Assembly: GCA_933822405.4 (NCBI GenBank)
Contig: CAKOGP040001781.1
Location: 366,076-430,075 of the forward strand
Direction: 5' to 3'
DNA: 64,000 nucleotides
Source of the DNA: Cylindrotheca closterium
Taxonomy: Eukaryota > Bacillariophyta > Bacillariophyceae > Bacillariales > Bacillariaceae
Translations under genes and position numbers: made by a program
Part shown: positions 38,104 to 48,639 of the stretch, piece by piece
Position numbering within the stretch: position 1 is the first letter of the stretch
Layout of the letters: the number at the start of each line of letters is the position of its first letter
The notes under the pieces: generated by a model
Told to the model about the DNA's origin: nothing
The model's input: only the letters and a program-made list of their open reading frames with translations
Databases searched by the model: none

Positions 38104-39639
38104 ATGAACGCGGATTCGGATTTCCTTCATATTGACGACGACTTCGATTTCGACATTGTGCTTCTGAATAAAACTTATGATAGCTTCCAATCTCTGCGGG
38201 CGAGCAATAATGCACGGACCGTCATTCCATATCGATTTGTGAATGTTCGCATCGATACAAGGATACAACGCATCAATGGAAAGTTTGCGCACCTTATGAG
38301 ACTATTGAACGATGATTCTCGAAAGTGGGAAGAAATTACTTTTGAAGGTGATGAAGATGGTGACACAATGTCTCAGGCGTTCCTCTCCGTTCTCGGTCTG
38401 GCAATGATCAAGTTCGAAGAGTTATGCCTGAAGACTTGGTACTCAGATGAAGCGTTCTATCGGTGTTTGATGTCTGGACTCGTGTCACCATTGCGTGTTC
38501 TTTCTCTTGATCTGCGTGCTTACGGTCCAGACCGTCGACGGATGCGAGCTGCCCACTGGAATCATATTGCTGAAGGCCTCGCCCAGACTACTGCACTCCA
38601 GAGCTTTAGCTTCCGCTCAGAGGTCGATACTTCTGGACACCAAGATGCACCACTGGAGGATATCAGTGAAGTGCTTGTGGATGGTATTGCGAGGAATACT
38701 ACTATTCGACATCTTAAACTCCAATCTGGCAATCTTACGGACGACAACCTCTTCCCGCGCCTCATGAAGTCGCTTCAACGGTACCCAAAAAAGCTGGAAT
38801 CATTGATGCTGTCGAGTCGAAAGATTACAACGGACCATCTCAAGGACTTGGCCGGCTATCTTGGCCACGAAAAGTGCTCCTTGAAGAGGTTTGAGATCTG
38901 TAGTTCAGAATTGTCCAAGTTTCCACCAGACTTTTGCAATATGAAGAATGTCTCAGTGAAAACTTTCCACCTGTCCGTTGCAGATGGTTGGAATGAGTTT
39001 GTTTCTTCAGTCTGTCCAAAGCTTTCGTGCCTCTCTTCCTTGACACTTGATGGTACCAATCTCATGGATCTATCGCCATTGGATGTCCTCTTATGCGATG
39101 AGACTGCACTCCCGAGCCTTACAGATTTGAGTTTAGATTTTTCCGGATCGAATGAACAGGCTCTATCGCTTTTTGCTTCGAAGCTTCCACGGATGAAACA
39201 CTTGCGCAATCTTCACTTGACTTGTAGTGCTTTTCAAGATCATTCAACAAGCAAACTCGAGTCTTTCTTCAAGCTGGCTCAGAAAAGCAAGACCCTCGAA
39301 ATGATCTCCTGCCGTGGTATCGATGACCATGCATTGGAAGTGGATTTACTTCGGGTTTTAAACTTGAACAAAGCTGGACGCCGTGGGATAGAGATAATGT
39401 CCAGCGGCAGTCGACCACTTGGCATCAAGCTTTGGCCATTGATTCTGAAACGCTGTCTCACCGTCAAGTACGTCAAGAGTATGAAAAGATTTTGTGCGGA
39501 AGCAAAGCTAGATGACCAGATCGCAAGAGACAATCTATTCTTGATTCTTCGAGATCATGCTTGCATTTTCCATGAAATCCAACAAGTAGCTCTGCGAAGA
39601 AATCCACGTCGGAAGGCACGAGATAAGAAGCAATTTTGA
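38104..39639 (+). CDS. LRR-RI-like protein, copy 2
   Basis: 511 aa. Paralogue of copies at 34154 and 41886. The N-terminal 90 residues differ most (MNADSDFLHIDDDFDFD...), while a block of about 250 bp (38650-38905) is almost identical to copy 1 (34690-34945, two differences seen by eye), and a 3' block (39285-39475) is also nearly identical. Family landmarks present: LLNDDSRKWEEITFEG, EGLAQTTALQSFSF, NLNKAGRRGIEIMSSGSRPL, NLFLILRDHACIF. It has a longer basic tail (ALRRNPRRKARDKKQF). No TM segment. Probable protein-binding repeat protein. Confidence 0.85.
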   Translation: MNADSDFLHIDDDFDFDIVLLNKTYDSFQSLRASNNARTVIPYRFVNVRIDTRIQRINGKFAHLMRLLNDDSRKWEEITFEGDEDGDTMSQAFLSVLGLAMIKFEELCLKTWYSDEAFYRCLMSGLVSPLRVLSLDLRAYGPDRRRMRAAHWNHIAEGLAQTTALQSFSFRSEVDTSGHQDAPLEDISEVLVDGIARNTTIRHLKLQSGNLTDDNLFPRLMKSLQRYPKKLESLMLSSRKITTDHLKDLAGYLGHEKCSLKRFEICSSELSKFPPDFCNMKNVSVKTFHLSVADGWNEFVSSVCPKLSCLSSLTLDGTNLMDLSPLDVLLCDETALPSLTDLSLDFSGSNEQALSLFASKLPRMKHLRNLHLTCSAFQDHSTSKLESFFKLAQKSKTLEMISCRGIDDHALEVDLLRVLNLNKAGRRGIEIMSSGSRPLGIKLWPLILKRCLTVKYVKSMKRFCAEAKLDDQIARDNLFLILRDHACIFHEIQQVALRRNPRRKARDKKQF

Positions 39640-39861
39640 AATGTATGAAGTCAATGCTCATCAAACTGTAGACGATGAAATATAATAACAACTCCTACAT
39701 TAATTTTTTACAAGATGTATTGATCTGGGCAATGTAGCGCACACATGCGGGTACAGTTGACGTTCCTAAGTACCACATACAATCTTGCTAGTGTACCGGT
39801 ATCGAGCAATCTTACTTTTTATTAATGCCACCAGAGGCACCTTTCGAACGTTGCTTTCTTT

Positions 39862-41491
39862 TCATATATCGATAGGTCGCCCAGTTTTTAGCCATGTGTC
39901 GAATTGGCTAGAAAACTTTAGTCGCGGACTTGCTTCTTTTTGAAACAATGCAAATTGATGGATGTCGAGTGACAGATATTGACAGAATGATTCATCAGTT
40001 GAGCCAACAATTATATGAAGTGGTGGTTTGGGTACATCATTTTTCATGCAATAGTGCCACCGAGGCAGCAGTCGATGAAATAACGACGAAGCTATGTATC
40101 TGCCTGGTATGCGCTTGTTGCCTTTAACTAGCTGCCAATCGTCGTCTAGCACAGTGTAGCCTGTTCTGTTGAAAAAGTTCATCGTCGGTTGTATATTACC
40201 TGTTCGGGATCAGGGGAAAGAAAGTAACTAAGTTAGTTTGTTGATTCATTCCGCCGTCCTGATGTGACCAATGCAACGTACCTTCGACACTCAATGTGAG
40301 CACATTTGGATATTCTTGAAGCCATGCACCTATGATTGTGTTGTCATCTTGGCATCCCCAAACCCTCGCCAGGAATTCCACCGTTGGATAAATATTGTCA
40401 TCCAAACTCAATGAAAAGACTGACGGACATCGTCGAGCAACTTTGGAAGCTAGCCCTTTACTGATTGAGTTAAGGGCATTTGTTTTCCGCTGCAAATTTG
40501 AGAGCGAAAGTGCAAGAAGCGCTGGGTGAGATAAAACACATTTTTTCAGGTTCCCATCCAACAGCAAATCGTTTTTTAAGTATTCTAGCGTTGGTTTCAA
40601 GTTCTGATCAACACTCAGTGCCAATACCGAGCCAGCCTTGAGTAGTTTGGGCAGTTCTTTTGCACTCAGCTGCAGTGTAGAGGTGAGATATTCGACTCTG
40701 GGTCTTAGATTTGTATGAACGTGGAGATTGAGGAAGTTAGGATTTGTCATGATCATTTTGCGTAGAATCCGTTTCGGATTTCCACTCGGTTCTAGTATCT
40801 CACAAAGATAGTGAATCCCCTCTTTAATCTTGTTTGGGGCGAGACTGAAAACGAATGGACTCTGTCTTCTCAACTTTTTCAACTGGGCTTCAGATAAATC
40901 TACCGTCTCTATCAATACGTTGTCTACTGACAGATTTTTCTTTTTGCTTGATCCAGGGTTGGCCTTATTGTTGTAGCCAATACCACTGGTAAGGAGAAGC
41001 TGTGGATTGCGTTCCATTGCTTGATTGAAAAGTTCTTCGCCCCAAAGATTCAATAAGAAGTCTGCTGTTGGTCTCAAGTATGAGTCTACCGATTTGTTCA
41101 ATATGCGCGGGCTTTCAATCAGTAGTTGCTGTACACTTTCTCGCGGCAAGAAAGCTTCCAGAAAGTCGAGAACTCCAGTTACTGATGTTATGGACAGCTC
41201 CTTTGCCCGATAGATGTACATTTTGGTTCTTCTACAGTCGCACTCGTCGCCATAGCGTGCTATGATCAAGGCCATAACTTCTCGAAACGCCCCGTTGGCC
41301 CTCTTTCCAGTTGTTTCGCTGGTCAGAAATGACTCGTCATGATCCTCCAAGCTCGAAACGGAAAGATGGCTGCATTGGAAGCAAGACTTTTTGGTTGTGA
41401 TTGGATAAGAAGTGAATCCATAGGTTTCATGAAATCGCTGAGCGGCTAGCAAGAAGAGGAAGATCAGAAGTCCATTGCAATAAACAACCAT
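39862..41491 (-). CDS. mTERF-family protein, probably organellar
   Basis: Two exons: 41491-40282 and 40199-39862, with an 82-nt GT-AG intron in phase 1, giving 515 aa; the junction reads LTLSVEGNIQPTMNFFNRTGY, which continues the repeat pattern. The N-terminus (MVVYCNGLLIFLFLLAAQRF...TYGFTSYP) looks like a signal peptide followed by a Phe-led transit peptide, suggesting the plastid. The body consists of mTERF repeats of about 30-35 residues with Pro-containing helices (ESPRILNKSVDSYLRPTADFL, TNPNFLNLHVHTNLRPRVEYL, RCPSVFSLSLDDNIYPTVEFL). The C-terminal exon ends LKFSSQFDTWLKTGRPIDI. mTERF proteins bind nucleic acid and act in organelle transcription or RNA processing. Confidence 0.85.
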
Positions 41492-41885
41492 ACGAACGTT
41501 CCTGCTGAGGTTGACGAAGTCGGCAAGCTATATGTGTGTTTGCCCGTTCTCCTTGTACCGATTGTCCACGCAGTACTGTACAGTACAGTATTGAATCAAG
41601 AATCAATAAGAGTTTGAGTACCATTGTATATCACAAGGCAATGTATAGAGACTATTGCAGTACTGGGAAACTTGAATCTTGTCAATCTTGATCGGGGTGC
41701 TGGCATATACTGGGTACGCAAGTGATATATGTACTCTTGCTTGGATGATGAAAACAAGTACTGGTAGGAGTACCGGTACACGTACTGTAGTTTTGAGGCG
41801 TGAAATGAGTCAGTCGCAGAAAATACAACAGTAACAAAACATCTATCAACAAACGAGACGATTCTGTGGAAGCACTCGCCAAACC
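41492..41885. other. divergent intergenic region (mTERF / LRR copy 3)
   Basis: Contains a GTAC-rich cluster at about 41757-41790 (AAGTACTGGTAGGAGTACCG and following GTACACGTAC). No gene. Confidence 0.6.
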
Positions 41886-43391
41886 ATGGACGCAGATTCA
41901 GATTTAGATCAAGAAGTAGAGATGGAGGAAGAAGGCGATGATTTGAACATCACGATTGCCCCTAAATCATACTGTAAGGCACGTCTTCTAAAAGGGAACA
42001 CCGAAATCGATATTCCGAGTGACTTCATGAGCATTGATATATCTGGAAGGATAGGAGACAACTGTGGAAAGGTTGAACACCTCCTGAGGCTCTTGAACGA
42101 TGATTCCCGAAGGTGGAAAGACATGACTATCGAAGGTGATCGGAATGGGGATGCAATGTCTCAGGCTTTCCTCTCGGTAGTCGGACTGGCAATGACAAAG
42201 TGCAAATCTTTCTTTTGCCTGCAAAAGCTTTACGCGGACGAAACATTGTATCAGTGCTTGATGTCTGGGCTTACGTCGCCATTATGCGTTCCTAGTCTTG
42301 ATCTATGTGCTTACGGACCAGACCGTCAAAAGATTAAAGCGAAACACTTGAAGTGTCTCGCTGAAGGCATTGCACAAACCACTGCACTCAAGGACTTTAG
42401 CTTTTGCTCATTGTTAGACCATGATGCACCAATTGAGGATATCAGCGGAGTGCTGGTCGACGGGATTGCGAGGAACAATACTATTCAACATCTCGAGTTC
42501 GAATCTCGTAATTCATTGGATGACAATCTCTTTCCGTGCCTCATGAAGGCGCTTCAACGACACCCAAAAGACAAGCTGGAATCGCTGAGTGTACGGAGTC
42601 GAAAGATTACAATGGACCACGTTAAGGACTTGGTCGGCTATATTGGCCACAAAAAGTGCTCGATGAAGAAGCTTCGTATCAAAAAATCAGAGCTGTCCAG
42701 GATCCCACGAGAATTTCACAATGTACATAATACATCCCTGAAACAGCTTTGTCTGTCCGAAGTAGACAATTGGAGTGACTTTGTTTCTGTGGTGTGTCCT
42801 ACTCTATCATCCCTCTCGAGCCTCACAATCATTGGTCAGAATGTCACGGATCTAGCGCCATTGGACAACCTCTTGTGCGATGAGAGTGCGTTGACAAGCC
42901 TAACACAGTTGCATCTGACTTCCACGGCATTGAAGGAAGAGGCTCTATCGGTCTTTGCTTCCAAGCTCCTGCGGATGAAACACCTGCGCACTATTACGTT
43001 GTCGTTTCATCATTTGCATTTTTTTCATCCTCGGTCGAGCAAACTGGACCCTTTCTTGACGATGGTTCAGAAAAGCAAGAGCCTTGAATATATAAATCTG
43101 TCTGTTGACCACCCCATGGAAGCAGATGTACTTTGTGTTCTAAACTTGAATAAAGCTGGACGCCGGGGGCTAGAGACATTGCCGTCGGGTAATAGTAGTG
43201 GTGGTCAGCAACCACTTGACATTGCGCTTTGGCCAATGATTCTGAACCGCTGCCTTACCCTCAAGTACGCCAAGAGTATTCGAGGGCGCTTGGCTCAAGG
43301 CAAGGAACAAGAAGAGATTGCAAGAGACAATCTTTTCTTGATTCTTCGAGATCATGCTTACATTTTCGATGCAATATGTGACAAGAAGTAA
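41886..43391 (+). CDS. LRR-RI-like protein, copy 3
   Basis: 501 aa, most divergent of the three copies in sequence but collinear. Acidic head (MDADSDLDQEVEMEEEGDD), shared ISGRIGDNCGKVEHLLRLL block, leucine-rich units (NNTIQHLEFESRNSLDDNLF, LESLSVRSRKITMDHVKDL), and the conserved C-terminal blocks NLNKAGRRGLE and DNLFLILRDHAYIFDAI. A Gly/Ser insert (SGNSSGGQQPLD) is found near the C-terminus. It does not carry the near-identical blocks shared by copies 1 and 2, so conversion has been confined to those two. Role unknown. Confidence 0.85.
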   Translation: MDADSDLDQEVEMEEEGDDLNITIAPKSYCKARLLKGNTEIDIPSDFMSIDISGRIGDNCGKVEHLLRLLNDDSRRWKDMTIEGDRNGDAMSQAFLSVVGLAMTKCKSFFCLQKLYADETLYQCLMSGLTSPLCVPSLDLCAYGPDRQKIKAKHLKCLAEGIAQTTALKDFSFCSLLDHDAPIEDISGVLVDGIARNNTIQHLEFESRNSLDDNLFPCLMKALQRHPKDKLESLSVRSRKITMDHVKDLVGYIGHKKCSMKKLRIKKSELSRIPREFHNVHNTSLKQLCLSEVDNWSDFVSVVCPTLSSLSSLTIIGQNVTDLAPLDNLLCDESALTSLTQLHLTSTALKEEALSVFASKLLRMKHLRTITLSFHHLHFFHPRSSKLDPFLTMVQKSKSLEYINLSVDHPMEADVLCVLNLNKAGRRGLETLPSGNSSGGQQPLDIALWPMILNRCLTLKYAKSIRGRLAQGKEQEEIARDNLFLILRDHAYIFDAICDKK

Positions 43392-43842
43392 CAATTGGAA
43401 GACGCTACGGTACATACAAGCAGCTATATTGAATTGTATGAGACTGACTTTGAATGACTGACTGACTCATGCTTTTACATATTAAGAAAAAATAACACAC
43501 ACACATACTGTACTTATAGAAGTGTCCTAGTAGTAGTTACCTTCTAGCTATACCACTGCGACTTCGATGACCGGGGTGCATTCAATTCAGGTTCACTTGG
43601 AACAGTTTGGAGTGAACAAAGCCCCAAGCGAGGAGACTATTCTATTATAAAAAAGACAACGAGCAGAATGAATGGCAAGATACACCAATGAAGCAGGACT
43701 GAAAATGCAGCCTTTTCATGTATTGTCCGTCATAAAAAGGTATCTGGTTTACAACTGTCTCCTCACCACAGACTAGACACAAAACGATTCTTTTTCTTCT
43801 TTTTATTAGTAGTCATACACTGTATGTACCAGCACTTTTATT
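43392..43842. other. intergenic between converging genes
   Basis: 3' flanks of LRR copy 3 and eL36. ACAC and GACT micro-repeats near 43450-43505. No gene. Confidence 0.5.
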
Positions 43843-44432
43843 TTAATTGGCACCAGCCGCACGAGCACGTTGCATGGAATTGACTTGCTTGATATCCTCT
43901 CTCTTGTTCACAGCACGCTTGTGGGAACCCAATCGACGCTTGGCGAATTTGTACACACGCTTATCGGCAGCAGATCCTCCAGTCTTGATCATATCCAAAA
44001 TTCTGCGTTCGTAGGGGGCAAGTCCAACAACCTCACGGGCAATTTGACGGCAGAGAAGAGTTCTCTTGGAAATGGCCTGAAATAATCAGAGGAAGGGAGG
44101 AAGGAAGGAAAAAGAGATATACATGAGTGACATGATATGATATGACATAAATGTATGGCATTGCAACAATGGATTGAATTGCTTCTACGGCCAAATGATA
44201 TCCCACGGATTGACGGTTTGAATTGTTGTTTGTTTGTTTGTTCGTTCGTTCCATCCCTCCAATGTGGTGATTCCTTCCGACATGGCAACACTGCCATCTC
44301 CATGCATTCCAACGAGGGGCATATCAAATGTTTCTAACTTACACCCTTTCTTCGAGCAGCCTTAGGCTTAAGCTCTCTGACGGTAGTTTGGTGACCACTT
44401 TCGGTACCCTTTGCGTATCCGTTTCTTCCCAT
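43843..44432 (-). CDS. RPL36: 60S ribosomal protein eL36
   Basis: Exons 44432-44343 (30 codons) and 44076-43843 (77 codons plus stop) joined in phase 0 across a 266-nt GTAAGT...CAG intron; 107 aa. The first exon reads MGRNGYAKG...VRELKPKAARRKG and the second continues AISKRTLLCRQIAREVVGLAPYERRILDMIK, the eL36 core, with a basic C-terminus (KRRLGSHKRAVNKREDI). Length is normal for the family. It is a large-subunit component. Its intron is the longest one I infer in the window. The gene is head to head with eL34, 754 bp apart. Confidence 0.92.
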
Positions 44433-45186
44433 GGTGAACTAGTTTGTTGGTTTTGGTTATTGACTTGAAAAAAACAACAACCAAATATTGGGGGTTCAGT
44501 AACGAGGTACGCTGGATGGTCGGGGTGACAGGCAGACAATACTAGGCAGATAATCCGTACGACTGGTACATTCAAATACCTCTTACTGAAATGGTTTCTA
44601 GCAAGTGTGTACGTAAATAATGTACCAGACTCAATTGAATCTGCTGGGTCGTCGATTTGCAAGTTTTTGCGTGCCAAGCAACTTGTCCCCTCATCACCAT
44701 CCTCAACGAGACACACCGTTGTAGATATTTTCCTTCAGGTACGGATCGAATGACTTAATGCAAGATAGACAAGCAACAAAGAATGGAACAATAGTAGACA
44801 CTGGTGGATAATGCAACAACAGCAACAGCATCAGCAACAGCAACAACAACAGCTTGGCAATAGATGGGCTTGTAGGAAATTTTCATGACGGGACATGCAA
44901 TATCATTGATGAGATGATTCATTAGATGAAGGAGTTGTTGTAGTCGCCATGATTAATGATGGAATTTCAGAGCTATCTATCTGCAATCTGTTATTGCTGT
45001 TGACCGGTGATGTTGCCGCTGCTGCTGCTGCTGCTGTTTCTATTCAAACATATCTATCTATGGATAATCTTTCTTTGGAACTGATGATGATGATGATGAT
45101 GCATTCAGTTCAATTCCAACAATCACGTTTCTAACTTTCTTTCTTTCCTTCTTCCCGCACAGAACCTTTACATCTCTTAATTCATC
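44433..45186. other. shared 5' region of eL36 and eL34
   Basis: 754 bp between two divergent ribosomal-protein starts. Contains CAA/CAG repeats (about 44815-44856), a GCT run (about 45016-45035), a GAT run (45084-45101), and a pyrimidine tract ending CGCACAG at about 45155-45163 that could be the acceptor of a 5'-UTR intron of eL34. No coding gene. Confidence 0.5.
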
Positions 45187-45525
45187 ATGCCTGATCATCG
45201 CTGGACGAGAGTTGGACGCCATTCCTACAACACCAAGCAACACAGTGCTCGTGGTGTTCGAACACCCGGTGGCACCCTCAAGGCCCAACGAATTTACAAA
45301 AAGTCTAACGGTGTCAAGTGCAGTGACTGCAAGGTCTCCTTGCCAGGAATCAAGCACATTCGATCCAGCAAATACCACGCCACCAAGAAGAGAGAACGCA
45401 CTGTCTCTCGTGCTTACGGAGGTTCTTGCTGTGCTTCCTGCGTCAAGGGACGTATCATGCGTGCCTTTTTGTTGGAAGAACAGAAGGCCGTCAAGAAGGT
45501 CCTAGCAGAGCGAGCTGGAAAGTAA
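45187..45525 (+). CDS. RPL34: 60S ribosomal protein eL34
   Basis: 112 aa, single coding exon. RHSYNTKQHSARGVRTPGG and KCSDCKVSLPGI carry the family core, with the Cys pair C-x2-C here (VKCSDC) and a second pair SCCASCVKGRI further on, together forming the eL34 zinc site. The basic helical C-terminus (FLLEEQKAVKKVLAE) is typical. Large-subunit component. The ATG lies 24 bp after a possible 3' splice site, so the leader may be spliced. Codon use is strongly biased to C-ending codons, as expected of a highly expressed gene. Confidence 0.92.
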   Translation: MPDHRWTRVGRHSYNTKQHSARGVRTPGGTLKAQRIYKKSNGVKCSDCKVSLPGIKHIRSSKYHATKKRERTVSRAYGGSCCASCVKGRIMRAFLLEEQKAVKKVLAERAGK

Positions 45526-45888
45526 ATTATAATTCAAACAAAAACAAAACAAGCAAACAAACAAACAAACAATTATTGATTAGAAAAGAAGAGTCGCAAT
45601 GTGTGTGTGTTTTTCGTAGTGCAGTGATTGTCGGTAACCTAATGTGTGTGAAGTACAAATCGATTCCATTCACAAAGTGGCCTTTGGTCTGCCTACTCTC
45701 ATCCTTGAGGCCTGAATGTTCAGACAGTATTCCATGCATTACTATTATTATTATTACTATTATTTTAATAATAATATTACTATTTTTCTAGCGCTCTTTG
45801 GCTTATCTATACAGTACTACTAGCTATTTCGTTGCAGCAGCAGCAGCAGTCGAAATACATACATACCGGTAGTGTACATACATCCATC
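45526..45888. other. intergenic between converging genes
   Basis: AAAC/CAAA repeats after eL34, an ATT/TAA repeat near 45740-45785, a GCA run at 45835-45849 and one ACCGGTAGTGTAC unit. No gene. Confidence 0.5.
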
Positions 45889-47961
45889 TTACACATGCCG
45901 GCCCTCCAGAAAGGCACAGTATCTCCAAGCGACATGAGCAAAATGATTGGGATCCGAAAAGGAGGGAGGAATTTCCAAGACGGTTTGACTCAAATTGAAA
46001 CCATTCGAGGGCAATAATAATCCCAACCCAGCATTTGCGGTTGCATTTGTGGTCGCTGGCTTCATAAACATTTGCCTCTGATTGTGGGCCACTGGCTTGA
46101 GTCGAGCCTGTCCCGTCATATCGGGGACAATGGCACTATTGGCCTGATCAATCAAATATTCCATCCAGACAATCTCGTTACCAAATTCTTGGCAAAAATG
46201 TGCATCGTACCGAAGCAGGAGAATGGAACGAAAGACTCGATTCCAATCCATCGGTGTAAGAGACGCAAAGGAGCCCTGCGGAATGTTGGGATCCATGTAC
46301 GAGTAGTACAGCAAACCATCTGAAGCCTTTTGACAGAGTGTCTGCAAATGGTGGCGCAAAAAGTATCCAAAGGTCTCTTCCATGTAGCTCCTCACAAATT
46401 TCAAACCAGCCTCGTGGACCAGCTTATCGTATTCCATGATTTCATCCACCAAAGCGGACAGGAACTTGAGAGTGTCCGAATATTTGACCACGACCAGTGT
46501 CTGGCGCCAGAGATCGGAAATCAATCGATGAAAGGTATCATTCAATGCCTTTTTGGTGCCCACGTCAATGGCGTGAGGCGAAACTTGTTGGAGCTGGTGG
46601 TACATGAGTTTCAAATCAGCACAAAAGCCAAAATGCCACTTCATGGACGCAAAGAATCGACAGCAGCTGGACCGGGCGGCCGCCACCACGCGGGTGGCCT
46701 CGGTGTCCCATTCTTGTTCCATGACAAAGCGTCGATACTCGTGGCATTCCTGACAGAGGCGGGCAAATACCTCCGTCGTTGTGGTCGTTTTGGATTCTTT
46801 GCAAGAACACGAAGAAGAGTCATCAAAGTAACTCTGTTCCAGTGCGCTGCACAATTGCCAAAAGGCTGGTCGGACATCCACCGCCACCACCTTGTCAGAA
46901 GAAGCGAGCGAGACCAACTGTTTGTGAAACATCTCGAGTTGCTGGACAAAACCAGCTTCATAGGTAATTCTGGATAACAACAGTTGGATCCGTTCTTCGA
47001 TGATTCTCTTTTGGTTGTCCTCTCCACCGAGGACAAAGGACAAGGCCTTCAAGAGCGTGTCAATATTAGCACTGTCTTCAACAAAACCAGTGACTGGAAT
47101 GAAAAAAGGCGAAGTCTTTGCCCACGATGGCTTAGGCTTATCTTCTTCTCCAAAGTGAGAAACTTGTAGGTCTCCACCATTATTCTGCAACATGTCATAG
47201 GTATCCAGGATGGTATCGAAGTTTTCCTGACTACGATCTGCTGTGACACCAAAGATCTTCTCCACTTCCTTTCGAACCAACTCCTCGACTTGCTTGATGT
47301 GTTCTTGTTCTGCCAGATCATCATACTCATCAAAATCATAATCATCATCAACAACCTTTTGGTTGAACAGAACAATCACTGGAAGGTCCTGTTGCAAATC
47401 GATGTTGTCTTTTACGAGTTGCAACAGCGGCGACACTTGTTCCTTGATGTCGTCTTGGGTATCCATGAATACCACAATGCAATCGAATGTGGACCAGTTG
47501 TTTTCGATATAGTCCATGTATTTCTTGTTAGCATCAGCTTCTTCTTCTTCTCCTTCTTCATGGATACTACTTGGAACGTTCACAAGTACCAATTGCGTGT
47601 CCTTGCGCATTTCGAAAAACCGTTCCTCCGGTTCTACTTCAAATCGCTTGGTGGTCACTTCTTCTTCTTTGTTGTTGTTGTTGTTGTTGCTGGTGATGAT
47701 GATGCTTTCCACTACAACTTTACGCTTGAACGACACGGGTGGCTCGTCCTCCGGCACCAATTCCCATTGACTTGTTGGACTGGACACTACTGCAAACTCA
47801 TTGACGCCAGTAGTGTCCGATGTCATTGTCGTGGATACCTCCTCACCCGACTTGTCACGAAGAAGGACATTCAACAAGGTAGTCTTGTCCGAAGCCTGCA
47901 CATTTCCGCCAATGAGAGCAACCTTGATCTCAAAGGTTGGCAGAGAAGGAGGTGTCTCCAT
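45889..47961 (-). CDS. dynamin-like large GTPase relative with degenerate G motifs
   Basis: 690 aa from the first in-frame ATG (METPPSLPTFEIKVAL), which aligns with the paralogous starts at 55297 and 60097. The P-loop reads IGGNVQASDKTT where those have IGNVSAGKTT: one residue is inserted and the critical Gly before Lys is Asp. The G3 position reads NVPSSIHEE instead of DIPGINEAD, and G4 reads FNQKVVDD instead of CNKIDD. Nucleotide binding is therefore doubtful. The helical middle and the C-terminal SDPNHFAHVAWRYC block match the GTPases, but the zinc-ribbon segment and FG tail are absent. The long intact frame argues for selection as a pseudo-GTPase rather than a dead gene. Confidence 0.78.
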   Translation of the reverse strand: METPPSLPTFEIKVALIGGNVQASDKTTLLNVLLRDKSGEEVSTTMTSDTTGVNEFAVVSSPTSQWELVPEDEPPVSFKRKVVVESIIITSNNNNNNKEEEVTTKRFEVEPEERFFEMRKDTQLVLVNVPSSIHEEGEEEEADANKKYMDYIENNWSTFDCIVVFMDTQDDIKEQVSPLLQLVKDNIDLQQDLPVIVLFNQKVVDDDYDFDEYDDLAEQEHIKQVEELVRKEVEKIFGVTADRSQENFDTILDTYDMLQNNGGDLQVSHFGEEDKPKPSWAKTSPFFIPVTGFVEDSANIDTLLKALSFVLGGEDNQKRIIEERIQLLLSRITYEAGFVQQLEMFHKQLVSLASSDKVVAVDVRPAFWQLCSALEQSYFDDSSSCSCKESKTTTTTEVFARLCQECHEYRRFVMEQEWDTEATRVVAAARSSCCRFFASMKWHFGFCADLKLMYHQLQQVSPHAIDVGTKKALNDTFHRLISDLWRQTLVVVKYSDTLKFLSALVDEIMEYDKLVHEAGLKFVRSYMEETFGYFLRHHLQTLCQKASDGLLYYSYMDPNIPQGSFASLTPMDWNRVFRSILLLRYDAHFCQEFGNEIVWMEYLIDQANSAIVPDMTGQARLKPVAHNQRQMFMKPATTNATANAGLGLLLPSNGFNLSQTVLEIPPSFSDPNHFAHVAWRYCAFLEGRHV

Positions 47962-48639
47962 AATTAGAAGGTCAAGTTCTTGCTTGTGGTGGGTACACGT
48001 ACTGCAATCTGGAATTGGAAAACAATTCAGTTTGATCCTTGCTCTATCTTTGGTTGATCCTTTCCACAAAAACTATGCAATCACGTGCGGAAACGAAGAT
48101 GCTCTTGTTTCGGCGAATTCAGGTTTTCACGTAACCTGTCATCGGCGATTTTAAATATGATCAGTCTTCACGCATGCACATCACCAGGTCTCCTTGCTGC
48201 CGAAGGAATACCATCCGCCCTTCCGTACCATTTCTAACTTCAGAAATCGTTCCAATCTATATCACAGTCAGGGTTTTGTAAGCATCCGCAACTCCATGAT
48301 GACACACTGAGTTCATTTATCATCAAACTCGATTTGCGTCTTTCATTTCGAAGGGAGATAATACGCATATGGATATCTAAGTGCACAAGCAAGACCTTTA
48401 TCACGTCATCGTCTTGGATGTCATGGTATATTGGTAGATGAGTATTTACATGTTTCGTTGACTTGCATACATTGAATATGCAATACAGTATGACCAAGAT
48501 GAAGATATTCTTGTTGACTTGAAGTGTTTGTTAGGGACTAAGCTAGGCCATATCTGTTTCGAAGTTCTATAGCTACAGTAGCAAAGGACATTTCATATGC
48601 CTTTCATCAGCATTGAACTATATAATTAAGATTTACTTT
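47962..48639. other. intergenic
   Basis: 5' flank of the pseudo-GTPase and 3' side of the P-type ATPase remnant. No open frame of note and no recognised repeat. Confidence 0.45.

Noticed and set aside
46330..46977. Long plus-strand frame of about 215 codons
   Set aside because: Antisense shadow of the pseudo-GTPase; no domain and no paralogue support.
47962..48069. Upstream extension of the pseudo-GTPase
   Set aside because: It begins with TTG, has no ATG and no counterpart in the two paralogues.
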